From an uncultured Bacteroidales bacterium (lineage in GTDB: Bacteria > Bacteroidota > Bacteroidia > Bacteroidales > ML635J-15): a stretch of DNA of 64,000 nt. The stretch's first letter is position 1. Each line of letters begins with the position of its first letter. A program made the translations under genes and the position numbers. Below, in pieces: positions 16,087 to 25,083 of this stretch. The notes under the pieces were generated by a model. It did not search any database and had not been told where the DNA came from. It was given only the letters and a program-made list of their open reading frames with translations. Location: positions 789,140 through 853,139 of the forward strand of contig CAJOIT010000003.1 in the NCBI GenBank assembly GCA_905234755.1. The letters run 5' to 3'.

Positions 16087-17412
16087 TTAGGTGCGTTTCC
16101 CAAAATGAGAACCGATATGTTTTTTCAACAATCCGAAATCTGTACATATTAGAATCGAAAACAACATAAACGGCATAACAGGAATTTTGTACCTCACCAA
16201 AGCCCCTAGATTTGGAGTTGTCATTCCGATTAAAGCATAAAGCACAAGCATAAAGTAAAGAGTGAATAAAACAAATCTAACTTGTTTTTCATCAATTGGT
16301 TTAAACCTAACACACATATATACAAACAGCAACAGAAAAGCAATATTTTCAGCACAACACACAAGCTTTATCATCGAATCCGACTCGGTAACAAACGGAC
16401 GGAAAAGCGTATTTATATACGCTGGAACAAGCGCCGAGGCAAAACTCGCAAATGTGGGCTCCAACTCTTTGATTTCTATATTGCTACCAGAATAATCAGC
16501 CTCAAAGTTGACCATGTTGATAAAATCGTGCTGTTTGTTCACTATCGTATCGACCAAATCGTAACCGAAAATGCTTCCGCTAAAAAAGAACAATGCGACA
16601 ACGACCGCAAGCACCGCCACGGACGAAATAAGCAATTTTTTCGACCCAAACTTCGACGGCAAGGCAAATACAACCATCCCCGGCAACATCGCCAGCAAAA
16701 CATAAAATTTCGCCAAGAACAAAAGCCACGCAGATACTACCACCACTAACAGTTTGATTATACCAAACTTACGCCACAACGCCGTCCACGAAAACATCAG
16801 AAGCCCCACCGAAAACATCACTAGGCACTCCTTCATCATCCCCGATGACCAGAACACTACGCTTGGCACAAGAAAAGCCGAAACCACGGCAATCCATCGT
16901 CTTCCATTACAGAACCCAAGCATCGCCAACGCTAGAAAATACGCACCGCAAAATGCCACAAACGCACTGATTATCAAATTCAACCAAATATTTCCCTGCG
17001 TAAAAAGGTCTAGTATTGCATTGTAGCGTATAACTGTTCGATTATCGTTCAAAAGCCCGTAATTCCATGCCTTGTACCAATAATCCGCCTTGTCGTAGTA
17101 ATATTCGAGTTGTGGTTCATCGGCACAAATGCCTGAAACCATCTTGAAATAGTCGGCAGGATTTTCCTCCACAGCGGAATACAGCACTAGTCCAGCCTTG
17201 TGATATTTATTTATGTCTCCAGTGTTTTCATCCTCATACACAATCTGATACACTCCCACCAATGCAAATGCAGCCACCAGTTTTGTTGCAAAAAGCAATA
17301 GAAGCCATTTCGACGGCAGCCCGAGCCTTCTAAACACGCCCAACTTGCATATCAGAAAACCGAAGAACGCCACAAAAGCCAAGCCTAACAATATGGTTGT
17401 CAAAAGATTCAT
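16087..17412 (-). CDS. Polytopic membrane protein (possible polymerase or GT-C partner)
   Basis: A 441-residue integral membrane protein with about ten predicted helices and one periplasmic loop (about 58-130) rich in Tyr, Asp and Trp. I see no named motif; the layout resembles EpsG/Wzy-like or other polytopic glycan enzymes. It overlaps the upstream TMTC-like gene by 4 bases (ATGA), so the two are translationally coupled and probably act together in surface glycan or protein O-glycosylation. That role is inferred from context only. Confidence 0.55.
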   Translation of the reverse strand: MNLLTTILLGLAFVAFFGFLICKLGVFRRLGLPSKWLLLLFATKLVAAFALVGVYQIVYEDENTGDINKYHKAGLVLYSAVEENPADYFKMVSGICADEPQLEYYYDKADYWYKAWNYGLLNDNRTVIRYNAILDLFTQGNIWLNLIISAFVAFCGAYFLALAMLGFCNGRRWIAVVSAFLVPSVVFWSSGMMKECLVMFSVGLLMFSWTALWRKFGIIKLLVVVVSAWLLFLAKFYVLLAMLPGMVVFALPSKFGSKKLLISSVAVLAVVVALFFFSGSIFGYDLVDTIVNKQHDFINMVNFEADYSGSNIEIKELEPTFASFASALVPAYINTLFRPFVTESDSMIKLVCCAENIAFLLLFVYMCVRFKPIDEKQVRFVLFTLYFMLVLYALIGMTTPNLGALVRYKIPVMPFMLFSILICTDFGLLKKHIGSHFGKRT

Positions 17413-19760
17413 TTGTCGTTTCCGTTTTGTTGCACTCGTAATTGCTCTCCTCGAAGCTGCATTCTCTCCGCCGTCTGCAAGTCACCACGCAGACTACAAA
17501 CATACGCCAGATTAAAATAGACTATATAATTATTCGGATTCCGCTTCAATGCCTCATTAAAGTATCGCTCTGCTTCATCATACTTATTTAATTGACAATT
17601 AGCCACTCCCGAATAAAAATATCCGTCATCGTGATCAGGGTTCACTTCGATAGCCTTGCGCCCGCACTCCACAACTTCGTTCCACCTGCCAAGCGCAACA
17701 AGCGACTTCAGCTTGCCAGAATACGCGACAAACAAATTCGGAAACTTCTCAATAGCCTTGTCATACATTTTCACAGATTCCTCAATGCAACGCACACGGT
17801 CTTCTGTGCTATATTGCTCACTCTTAGATGCTTCCGAATAGCAGAACCCAAGATTGTAATATATCTCAGGTCTCGTAGAATCACGCTCTATCTCCTGAAT
17901 GTAATACATCATTGCTGTATCGTAGATGCCCAGTTCATAATACGAGTTGCCAACCTTGAAATACGAATCATAAATGTTGCCACCCAAGTTCAGCACCTCG
18001 GAATAGCACTCCTTTGCCTTGAGATAGTCGCCTTTATCGTATGCAATTTCTGCACGATTATAATATGCAAGTCCATCATACGGAAATAATTCAATTGATT
18101 TATCTAAACAAAAGATTGAAGAATCGCCATAATGCTTATCAGGATAATAATGGTCGAGTCGCAGATAACAGAAACCTAGTCGCTCATAGCATTCGCTATA
18201 ATCTGGATTTATACCAATTGCCTCATGGTAAATTCCCATTGCCAGACGCATATTGTCGTAATACTCAACAGAATCCACACCTTCAACCTGCAAAGCCTCG
18301 TCGCGATAAGCATCACCAAGATAGAATTTTATTCGAGCACTTCCTGGAACTTTCAGAGCATCAGCCTTATATAATGTATATGGATCTTTCCAGTCGGCAG
18401 CACGAAGAACAGTCTGTGTTGAAAATATGCATATCACAAACACAGTTAATCCAATCATAACCAACGGCTTCACTCTCATTTCATTTTTGTCCGAATCTAC
18501 GCGGAACAACTTTGCAAGCAACTCGACAAAGACAATTGCAGAAGCCAGTACAGGCACGAACAAAAACCTGTCGGCAAAAGACGAACCGATAAGATAAACT
18601 GTATTTGAGTAAATGCTCATAGTTGTTACCCAAAAGAGAATGCAAAAAACAAAAACACTTCGTTCTTTATTTACGAACAAGCTATGAATAACATAGATAA
18701 GCATTGCCACATAAACTAGAAATACAAGTATAAAACGCCAGTCCAGCAAGCCCACATACGGCAATTGTGCGAACGAATAATCACAAGACTGCATGTAAGG
18801 AACAAACGCAAGCAACAAATATTTTCCCATCAGGAAAACCGCACTGCCCAAACGAATGTCGAGCGGCTGGTCGGCAAGGTAGTTTTGCATCAGTGTGACA
18901 TACGAACTATGGTAGTCGTGCCATACCGACAAAACCGCATATCTCATTCCTAGATAAACACCTGTGGACAAAAGTAATACAAGTATAATATTTATGTAAG
19001 GCTTTAATATTTTAAGATTCGATTTTGCAGGCTTTCCCAGCTTCTTTCCCTTTTGCTTTACATCGGCATTTTCCTCAATTTGCACCTTTCTTTCTCCGAA
19101 AAAGAACACAAAAAGCGGAATAGCCACAAGCGCAGTTATTGCACTTTCCTTCGAGAAAAAGGACAATGTATAACTCAAGAACAACCATAACAAGTTGATT
19201 TTCTTGCCATTCTCAAAATATTTCAGAGCAGAGATTATTGCTAGCAACAAGAAAAAGAAGTAGCACAATTCATCACGGCTCTTAATGTTGGCTACTACCT
19301 CGGTATGCATAGGATTTGCAGTGAAAATCAATGTAATAAGCAATGGAAAAATCCACGACCTTCGCTTGAAGATCATTCGCAGAAGAACAAAAAGCAACAC
19401 ACTGCATGTGGCATTCCACAGCACATTCATAATGTGATAGAAAGTGGTATTGTCTGGCGAAATCTCCCACTCCAACGCGAAAAGCAACTGAGACACAGGA
19501 CGATACTGGAAAGTTTCGGGCAGAAAATCAGCACCAGCCTGCGAATGATTTATCATAATGTCCTTCCAACCCGACAAACCTGCCGTAACATACTTGTTAT
19601 CCTTGAACAAGAAGCTGTCATCGAGCACCCAACCATGATGAAATGTGTTGACATACAACAATATGGCAAATACAAAAATACCGACACACAAGAGCAAATC
19701 ACGCAACTTGCCCTGCCTGTCGCCATTTGTCGGCATAACGATGTCAGCTACATTCTGCAT
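17409..19760 (-). CDS. TMTC-like membrane glycosyltransferase with TPR repeats
   Basis: A 783-residue protein. The N-terminal half (about 25-465) holds some ten to eleven membrane helices and the GT-C-like loop HHGWVLDDSFLFKDN, with acidic residues in the first periplasmic loop, followed by YRPVSQLLFAL. The C-terminal half (about 490-780) is tetratricopeptide repeats, for example YNRAEIAYDKGDYLKAKECY. This matches TMTC/PMT-like proteins that transfer sugar from a lipid donor. It presumably glycosylates exported proteins. A -7 box lies at 19781-19788. Confidence 0.7.
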   Translation of the reverse strand: MQNVADIVMPTNGDRQGKLRDLLLCVGIFVFAILLYVNTFHHGWVLDDSFLFKDNKYVTAGLSGWKDIMINHSQAGADFLPETFQYRPVSQLLFALEWEISPDNTTFYHIMNVLWNATCSVLLFVLLRMIFKRRSWIFPLLITLIFTANPMHTEVVANIKSRDELCYFFFLLLAIISALKYFENGKKINLLWLFLSYTLSFFSKESAITALVAIPLFVFFFGERKVQIEENADVKQKGKKLGKPAKSNLKILKPYINIILVLLLSTGVYLGMRYAVLSVWHDYHSSYVTLMQNYLADQPLDIRLGSAVFLMGKYLLLAFVPYMQSCDYSFAQLPYVGLLDWRFILVFLVYVAMLIYVIHSLFVNKERSVFVFCILFWVTTMSIYSNTVYLIGSSFADRFLFVPVLASAIVFVELLAKLFRVDSDKNEMRVKPLVMIGLTVFVICIFSTQTVLRAADWKDPYTLYKADALKVPGSARIKFYLGDAYRDEALQVEGVDSVEYYDNMRLAMGIYHEAIGINPDYSECYERLGFCYLRLDHYYPDKHYGDSSIFCLDKSIELFPYDGLAYYNRAEIAYDKGDYLKAKECYSEVLNLGGNIYDSYFKVGNSYYELGIYDTAMMYYIQEIERDSTRPEIYYNLGFCYSEASKSEQYSTEDRVRCIEESVKMYDKAIEKFPNLFVAYSGKLKSLVALGRWNEVVECGRKAIEVNPDHDDGYFYSGVANCQLNKYDEAERYFNEALKRNPNNYIVYFNLAYVCSLRGDLQTAERMQLRGEQLRVQQNGNDK

Positions 19761-19780
19761 AAAGCAAACTCAAACGGTTG

Positions 19781-19788
19781 CAAAGTTA
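19781..19788 (-). promoter_or_regulatory. Bacteroidetes -7 box (TAACTTTG)
   Basis: Exact TAnnTTTG, 20 bases before the TMTC-like ATG at 19760. Confidence 0.5.
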
Positions 19789-19822
19789 ACAAGTTTTTTA
19801 TGTATTGTATCCAAATAAGGAT

Positions 19823-19830
19823 TACTTTTG
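19823..19830 (+). promoter_or_regulatory. Bacteroidetes -7 box (TACTTTTG)
   Basis: Exact TAnnTTTG, 26 bases before the ATG at 19857. Together with the box at 19781-19788 it forms a compact divergent promoter region of about 50 bases. Confidence 0.55.
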
Positions 19831-19856
19831 TACCACAAAATTTCAATGTTATATTA

Positions 19857-20849
19857 ATGAAAGCTAAAAAAATAATCTTTACCATCATAAGCGTGACAAT
19901 AGGTTTGTTCTTCATTGTCTCCGCAGTTCTCAAAATATTTACAATCAAGGAGTTTGAACTTTACATATACAGCTACGGCCTATTCTCATACACACTCTGC
20001 ACCCTATTTGCTCGCTGTCTCATAGCGTTTGAAATGTGCGTCGGCTTGTGCCTTGCGTTAAAATGGTGGTACAGACTTGCTTGGTGGCTGATGCAGATTT
20101 CTCTTTTAGGATTTACCATATTCCTAATTTTCGCACAACTGCGAGGCGATGCAAACTGCCACTGCATGGGAGACTTCGTGGAACTGAACCCGTTACAGTC
20201 GATGATAAAGAACTTTGTAATCATGGGACTTCTCCTCATAATAAGGAATCAGGAAAACTGGAACTTCAAGTTTGAAAAAGTAGTGAAACCTCTGATTGTC
20301 ATCATTGTAGCTGCTGTACCATTCATTGTTATGCCTCCCGAAGTCCTATACAACAAAATATACTCAAGCGACAGAAACATAAACACTCCGATATTCGAAA
20401 AAGCATTGTCTGACAGCACTTTCTACCAATGCTACCCGATAATATATCCCAACTACGAATACGACTCGACAACCTTTGTCGCTGAGGAAAAACCGCTTGA
20501 ACTGCAAGGCAGAAACATACTGATGTTCGCCCACGCAGGTTGCAAATTCTGTCGTGAAGGAGCAAAACGAATGTCGATGTTCTTCCGCGAAAACAAATTG
20601 GACAGAAGCAAATGTAAAATACTGATATTCGGCAACTTTCCTCCATTAAGCACTTACGATTTTATCAAAGGGACTGAAGCATACGGATTCGAATACCGCG
20701 AAATAGACCCCATAACATCGCTCAATATCGTTGACGGACAATTCCCTACATTCACGCTTATGCAGGACGACAGCATTGTCAAGTCTTTCGACCTGTGGGG
20801 TCTGGAAGAAAGTACGATAAAGGATTTCCTTGAAGATGAAAAAGAATAG
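19857..20849 (+). CDS. DoxX/MauE-like membrane protein with thioredoxin-like C-terminus
   Basis: From the ATG at 19857 the protein has 330 residues. The reading frame is open far upstream, but that part is antisense to the TMTC-like gene and lies before the promoter. Residues 5-130 form four membrane helices of the DoxX/MauE type with a CHC pair at 101-103. Residues 180-330 form a periplasmic thioredoxin-like domain with the redox motif AGCKFC (C229, C232). It resembles the 'BT_3928 family' of Bacteroidetes and may pass electrons for disulfide chemistry. It overlaps the next gene by 14 bases. Confidence 0.75.
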   Translation: MKAKKIIFTIISVTIGLFFIVSAVLKIFTIKEFELYIYSYGLFSYTLCTLFARCLIAFEMCVGLCLALKWWYRLAWWLMQISLLGFTIFLIFAQLRGDANCHCMGDFVELNPLQSMIKNFVIMGLLLIIRNQENWNFKFEKVVKPLIVIIVAAVPFIVMPPEVLYNKIYSSDRNINTPIFEKALSDSTFYQCYPIIYPNYEYDSTTFVAEEKPLELQGRNILMFAHAGCKFCREGAKRMSMFFRENKLDRSKCKILIFGNFPPLSTYDFIKGTEAYGFEYREIDPITSLNIVDGQFPTFTLMQDDSIVKSFDLWGLEESTIKDFLEDEKE

Positions 20850-22269
20850 GTACATACTATATTTCATCTTCGTCATTGGCCTGTTTTTCTGCACAATAAG
20901 CAGAGATTTCCTCACAGAGGGTATGTTCATGGACGGCACATACTACTCAAGCATTTCGCACAAGATTGCCACCGGGCAATGCTCATTCTGGCATTTGACT
21001 TTCAGCAACTTCCTGCATAAAGGATTTTTCGTACACCCTCCTCTTGCTTTCCAAACACAAAGCTGGTTCATTAAATTATTTGGAGACAACTTTTATTGCG
21101 ACAAATTATATTCCGTCCTGACATACATAATTACTGGCATACTTATCTGCTTGATTTGGAAAAAGTTGACAAAAGATATTCATTCAGCATGGATGCCATT
21201 GCTATTCTGGACAACCTTTCCACTGATTATATGGGGGTCAACAAACAATTTGTTAGAAAATACCATGACCATATTTATAGTTGCAAGTATATACCTATGC
21301 TGTATGGACGAAAAAAAGCCATACCTTTGGGCTGCTTGTGCAGGTGCAATGGTTTACTTGGCGTTCATGGTAAAAGGTCCAACGGCGCTGTTCCCGCTTG
21401 TATTCCCTGTTATTCAATACTTTTTTCAAAAGGAAAGTCCTTTGTGGAAATATCTGCTAAAAACACTTGTAATGACAGCGACAAGCTTCGCTTTATTCTC
21501 CGCAATGCTAATCATTTCCGAAGATTCCAGAACCTTTTTCGAGGCATACTACAACGACCAGATTCACACAAGTTTTACATCGGAGCCAACCGTAAGCAAT
21601 CGATTCCATATAATATGGGTGTGGCTCGGCGAAATCCTTGTAGGAATCTCAATAATAATTGTAAGTTTCATAATCAGATACAAGAAACAATCATTCAAAG
21701 AAGTATCTTCGATAAAAACAAACTTTGCAAATAATCCGGACTACCGAAAAAACATAATGGATTCGCTAAAGTTTTTATTGCTAGGACTATGCGGCGTAAT
21801 TCCAATTATTGTAAGCATGAAACAAAGAAGTTTCTACATCATACCGGCGATGCCTTTCTTTGCAATTTCGATGGCGTTGATATTCAAGATAATATTCAAG
21901 GACATAAACAATATTGTTGTAAAGATTATGGCTTCTGTTGTTATTGTCGCAGCAATTGTCCTTAATGTCGCCAAATTCGGAATAGTATCAAGAGACAAAG
22001 AAATGCTCAACGATATTCATGAATTCGAAAAGATAATTCCTAGAAACGAAAACATACTAATTCCCAGTTCATTGGCTTCAGAATATTCGTTGCACGGATA
22101 CTATGCAAGGTACTTCGACTCTACACTGACAACAAAGGACAACAACAACAAATACCTGATATTGCCAAAGGAAGAAGCATACGATGAAAACAAATGGCAG
22201 TCAAAGTACAAACCCATGAACATCGAAACAAAAAAATACAACTTATATATAAACGAATCATTAAATTAA
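20836..22269 (+). CDS. ArnT-like GT-C glycosyltransferase
   Basis: The ATG at 20836 gives 477 residues. The first periplasmic loop carries FMDGTYYSSISHKIATGQ, an acidic metal/donor site like that of ArnT/PMT enzymes, and HPPLAFQTQSWFIKLFG, the classic second-loop motif. About ten membrane helices follow, then a roughly 100-residue extracytoplasmic tail. Such enzymes transfer a sugar from polyprenyl phosphate to lipid A, glycans or proteins. The start overlaps the upstream gene's end, so expression is coupled. Confidence 0.78.
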   Translation: MKKNRYILYFIFVIGLFFCTISRDFLTEGMFMDGTYYSSISHKIATGQCSFWHLTFSNFLHKGFFVHPPLAFQTQSWFIKLFGDNFYCDKLYSVLTYIITGILICLIWKKLTKDIHSAWMPLLFWTTFPLIIWGSTNNLLENTMTIFIVASIYLCCMDEKKPYLWAACAGAMVYLAFMVKGPTALFPLVFPVIQYFFQKESPLWKYLLKTLVMTATSFALFSAMLIISEDSRTFFEAYYNDQIHTSFTSEPTVSNRFHIIWVWLGEILVGISIIIVSFIIRYKKQSFKEVSSIKTNFANNPDYRKNIMDSLKFLLLGLCGVIPIIVSMKQRSFYIIPAMPFFAISMALIFKIIFKDINNIVVKIMASVVIVAAIVLNVAKFGIVSRDKEMLNDIHEFEKIIPRNENILIPSSLASEYSLHGYYARYFDSTLTTKDNNNKYLILPKEEAYDENKWQSKYKPMNIETKKYNLYINESLN

Positions 22270-22273
22270 ATTT

Positions 22274-23404
22274 ATGAAACTTAGAATTTTAGCATTAGCG
22301 ACAATCGTACTTGCCTTAGTTTCGTGCAAGGAGCAGAAGCCGAAAATTGAAACAGCGGAAGATGAATCAATTGTTTATTTCTGCAAGGACATTACCCCCG
22401 AAAACATTCTGAAGCTCTACGAGGCTCTTGGTGTAAAGCAAGAAGGCAAAATAGGTCTGAAAGTTCATTTCGGCGAAGACGGAAACCAGAATTTCCTCAA
22501 TCCGGAACTTCTGAGACCACTAGTAGAAAAAGTAAATCCTACATTCGTGGAAACCAATGTTTTGTATGTAGGAAAGCGCCGCTACACCGACTCTCACATA
22601 GCATTGGCAAAAGAACATGGATTCACATTCGCACCCATCGACATTCTTGATGCCGATGGAGAAAGCGAAATTCCAGCTGAAGGTCTGAAGCACTACACAA
22701 AAATCAAGACCGGCAGCCATTTCAACGACTACGACAACTACATCATCTATTCGCACTTCAAAGGTCACGGCTCTGCTGGATTCGGCGGTGCAATAAAAAA
22801 TGTATCGATGGGACTTGCTTCGCCCGGTGGAAAGATGGCAATGCACGCAACCAACTTCCCCACTACTGCCGACCCTGAGGCATGCGTTAACTGCCAGCGC
22901 TGCGTAGGTCAGTGCCCTGCTCAGGCAATAACAATTGGAGAAAACGGTCCTGTAATCGACACTACCAAGTGCATAGGTTGTGCAAAGTGCATTGCCGAAT
23001 GTCCGCTCAAGATTTTCAAGCCCGACTGGAAAGAAATTGAGGAAAACGTCTTCCTTGAGCGCCTTGTTGAATATGCAAAGGTTCTCAGCGAAGCAAAACC
23101 AATGGTTTACATTAATGTAATGGACAATATTTCAAAGACTTGCGACTGCTCTGCAAAGGCACCTGCTCCATTTATGGACAAAGTTGGCGCTGTGGCATCA
23201 ACCGACATCGTTGCTATAGAAATGGCTTGCCACCAGCTTACGGCCGCAAAATACGGTAGTGAAGATGCTTTCATGGATGTGAACGGAATTAGCGGCTACG
23301 GACAAGTACAGTACGCACATCAGCTTGGCATGGGCAACATAAAGTATGTACTAGTTGATGTCTTAACTGGAGAACGCATTAGCATTGAGGATGCGATAAA
23401 ATAG
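22274..23404 (+). CDS. DUF362 protein with two [4Fe-4S] motifs, putative lipoprotein
   Basis: A 376-residue protein. A DUF362 domain (about 30-195, KVHFGEDGNQNFLNPELL) leads into a bacterial ferredoxin module with CVNCQRCVGQCP and CIGCAKCIAECP, then a second DUF362-like part. The N-terminus (MKLRILALATIVLALVSC) reads as a lipoprotein signal peptide. A Sec-exported lipoprotein carrying iron-sulfur clusters would be unusual, so either the clusters assemble outside or the N-terminus is not cleaved. Substrate is unknown. Confidence 0.78.
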   Translation: MKLRILALATIVLALVSCKEQKPKIETAEDESIVYFCKDITPENILKLYEALGVKQEGKIGLKVHFGEDGNQNFLNPELLRPLVEKVNPTFVETNVLYVGKRRYTDSHIALAKEHGFTFAPIDILDADGESEIPAEGLKHYTKIKTGSHFNDYDNYIIYSHFKGHGSAGFGGAIKNVSMGLASPGGKMAMHATNFPTTADPEACVNCQRCVGQCPAQAITIGENGPVIDTTKCIGCAKCIAECPLKIFKPDWKEIEENVFLERLVEYAKVLSEAKPMVYINVMDNISKTCDCSAKAPAPFMDKVGAVASTDIVAIEMACHQLTAAKYGSEDAFMDVNGISGYGQVQYAHQLGMGNIKYVLVDVLTGERISIEDAIK

Positions 23405-23440
23405 ATTGTAAGATTTGATGATTAAAAGATTTGAAAATTA

Positions 23441-23466
23441 AAAGTCACGGCAATTGTCGTGACTTT
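23441..23466. terminator. Bidirectional intrinsic terminator
   Basis: Nine-base perfect stem (AAAGTCACG / CGTGACTTT) with an eight-base loop and T-runs, between the convergent DUF362 and xerD genes. Confidence 0.85.
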
Positions 23467-23475
23467 TTTATTATT

Positions 23476-24378
23476 CTAACTTCTCGGATGATGCATTAGT
23501 ATTTCCTCAAGCAAGGTCTGCTTGTTGATATGCGTGTAAATTTCAGTGGTTGTAATGGACTCGTGTCCAAGCATTTCCTGCACAACTCTCAAGTCTGCGC
23601 CTCGCTCAATAAGGTGCGTTGCAAACGAATGGCGGAATGTGTGAGGCGAAACATTCTTTTCTATTCCAGCATCCTTGCAAGTCTGTTTTATAATTGTGAA
23701 AATCATTGCACGGGTTAGTTTCTTTCCGTTACGGTTCAGGAAAAGAATGTCGCCACTGCCCTTCTGCGGTTCAATGTGGTTGCGGAACGACTTCATATAG
23801 TTGTCGATTTCCTGCATTGCCTTGTGTCCAATCGGCACTAGTCGCTGTTTGTCTCCCTTACCGACTACACGAATATATTCTTCTGGGAAAAACAAGTCGG
23901 ACAACCGCAAGCCAACAAGTTCCGACACTCGCAGACCGCATCCGTACAAAACCTCGATTATCGCCCTGTTGCGATGTCCTAGTTCTGTGCTTACATCAAT
24001 GGTGCGAATTATCGCTTCAATCTCCTCTACGGTCAGTACTGTCGGCAAATGTCGTGCAAGTTTCGGCGTTTCAATAAGTTCTGTCGGATCATCTTCAATC
24101 TGGTCGTCAACAAGCAAGAACTTGTAAAGCGACTTAATTGCCGAAATTGCGTGCGACTGCGAAGTTGCAGCAATGTCCTGCTTTGCAATATAGCGAATGT
24201 ATTCGCGAAGCATATCGGTGTCAACATCAGCGAAACCTCCCGAAAAACCGATTTCAGTGAGATACGAATCCAACTTATGCAGTTCCTGCATATAGGAAAT
24301 GTGCGTATTCTCCGAAAGCGACCGTTCCAGCTTTATGTAGAATTCGTATTCCTTGAGTGTTGTTTCGCGCGACTTCAT
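23476..24378 (-). CDS. xerD: Site-specific tyrosine recombinase
   Basis: A 300-residue Xer recombinase, the normal length for XerC/XerD. Residues 1-90 are the SAM-like core-binding domain and 110-300 the catalytic domain. Catalytic residues are visible: R150 (GCGLRVSELV), K174 (VVGKGDKQR), H246 and R249 (HTFRHSFATHL), H272 (LGHESI) and nucleophile Y281 (TEIYTHI). It resolves chromosome dimers at dif. Nothing nearby suggests an integrative element, so it is read as the housekeeping enzyme. It could be XerC instead of XerD. Confidence 0.9.
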   Translation of the reverse strand: MKSRETTLKEYEFYIKLERSLSENTHISYMQELHKLDSYLTEIGFSGGFADVDTDMLREYIRYIAKQDIAATSQSHAISAIKSLYKFLLVDDQIEDDPTELIETPKLARHLPTVLTVEEIEAIIRTIDVSTELGHRNRAIIEVLYGCGLRVSELVGLRLSDLFFPEEYIRVVGKGDKQRLVPIGHKAMQEIDNYMKSFRNHIEPQKGSGDILFLNRNGKKLTRAMIFTIIKQTCKDAGIEKNVSPHTFRHSFATHLIERGADLRVVQEMLGHESITTTEIYTHINKQTLLEEILMHHPRS

Positions 24379-24406
24379 TTTTATACCTTGTTTCGCAAAT
24401 AAGTTT

Positions 24407-24414
24407 TACCTTTG
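24407..24414 (+). promoter_or_regulatory. Bacteroidetes -7 box (TACCTTTG)
   Basis: Exact TAnnTTTG, 17 bases before the aroQ ATG at 24432. Confidence 0.55.
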
Positions 24415-24431
24415 CAAAAATAATAAAAACA

Positions 24432-24857
24432 ATGAAACTGCTGATAATAAATGGTCCTAACCTTGGAAACATTGGTCGCCGCGAACCTGAAATTTATGGG
24501 CACGAGGACTTTGAGCCTTTCCTTGAATCGCTGAGAAAAGAGTTTCCAGAACACGAAATACAATATTTCCAGTCGCACCACGAAGGCGAAATCGTTGAAA
24601 AAATACATTCTGCCGAAACTGAAAAATACGATGGAATAATACTTAATGCCGGCGCTTATTCGCACAGTTCCTACTCTATCCGCGATGCTGTTGCTGCAAT
24701 CAAAGTTCCTGTAGTCATGGTACATATTTCAAATGTCTATGCACGCGAGAATTTCCGTCACGAAAATGTCATTGCAGCCAAATGCAAGGGTGTGATAACT
24801 GGCTTCGGACTAAAATCGTACGAACTGGCGATAAGAAGCCTGAGCTTCGCTGGCTGA
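24432..24857 (+). CDS. aroQ: Type II 3-dehydroquinate dehydratase
   Basis: The ATG at 24432 gives 141 residues, the standard size of the dodecameric type II enzyme. MKLLIINGPNLGNIGRREPEIYG holds the usual N-terminus and catalytic-loop Arg and Tyr. FQSHHEGEI, LNAGAYSHSSYSIRDA (active-site Asn) and VHISNVYARENFRH (catalytic His and substrate-binding region) follow. It dehydrates 3-dehydroquinate in the shikimate pathway. The upstream ORF extension covers the promoter and is not coding. Confidence 0.95.
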   Translation: MKLLIINGPNLGNIGRREPEIYGHEDFEPFLESLRKEFPEHEIQYFQSHHEGEIVEKIHSAETEKYDGIILNAGAYSHSSYSIRDAVAAIKVPVVMVHISNVYARENFRHENVIAAKCKGVITGFGLKSYELAIRSLSFAG

Positions 24858-24960
24858 AAGGCGAAATGGCTTGCAGGCTAAAAGCTTTTAAAATTACTAC
24901 TAAAGCTATTATATAGCTCTTTCGGCTCCAATCAAGGAGCAATAATGAGACTTTTATTGA
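24858..24960. repeat. Intergenic word mosaic between aroQ and tRNA-Arg
   Basis: Contains GGCTTGCAGGCTAAAAGC at about 24868-24885. It shares 13 consecutive bases with the block at 40692-40704, plus two short inverted repeats (AAAGCTA...TAGCTCTTT and GGCTCC...GGAGC). No ORF is seen. It belongs to the word family described at 40306-40798. Confidence 0.45.
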
Positions 24961-24991
24961 AATTAGTATTTCCCCCAACCGAAAAAAGCAT

Positions 24992-24999
24992 TACTTTTG
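24992..24999 (+). promoter_or_regulatory. tRNA-Arg promoter -7 box (TACTTTTG)
   Basis: Exact TAnnTTTG, 11 bases before the tRNA 5' end. A TTTC at 24969-24972 sits exactly 19 bases upstream as a one-mismatch -33 element. Confidence 0.7.
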
Positions 25000-25010
25000 C
25001 AAACACAATC

Positions 25011-25082
25011 GGCCCCTTAGTTTAATGGATAGAATTTGGGATTCCGGTTCCTACGATAGGCGTTCGATTCGCCTAGGGGTCA
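25011..25082 (+). tRNA. tRNA-Arg (anticodon CCG)
   Basis: A complete cloverleaf. The acceptor GGCCCCT pairs with AGGGGTC, with discriminator A. The anticodon stem TGGGA/TCCTA holds the loop TTCCGGT, giving anticodon CCG (reads CGG). The T arm AGGCG-TTCGATT-CGCCT is perfect. The D stem contains G-U pairs. CCA is not encoded. A nested hairpin terminator follows immediately. Confidence 0.95.
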
Positions 25083-25083
25083 C

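Noticed and set aside
19305..19856. N-terminal extension of the DoxX-like ORF
   Set aside because: The 184-codon extension overlaps the TMTC-like gene on the other strand and lies before the promoter box at 19823-19830; the true start is the ATG at 19857.
23476..24378. Integrase of a mobile element
   Set aside because: Length and motifs fit Xer dimer resolution, and there are no att-like repeats, cargo or relaxase genes around it.
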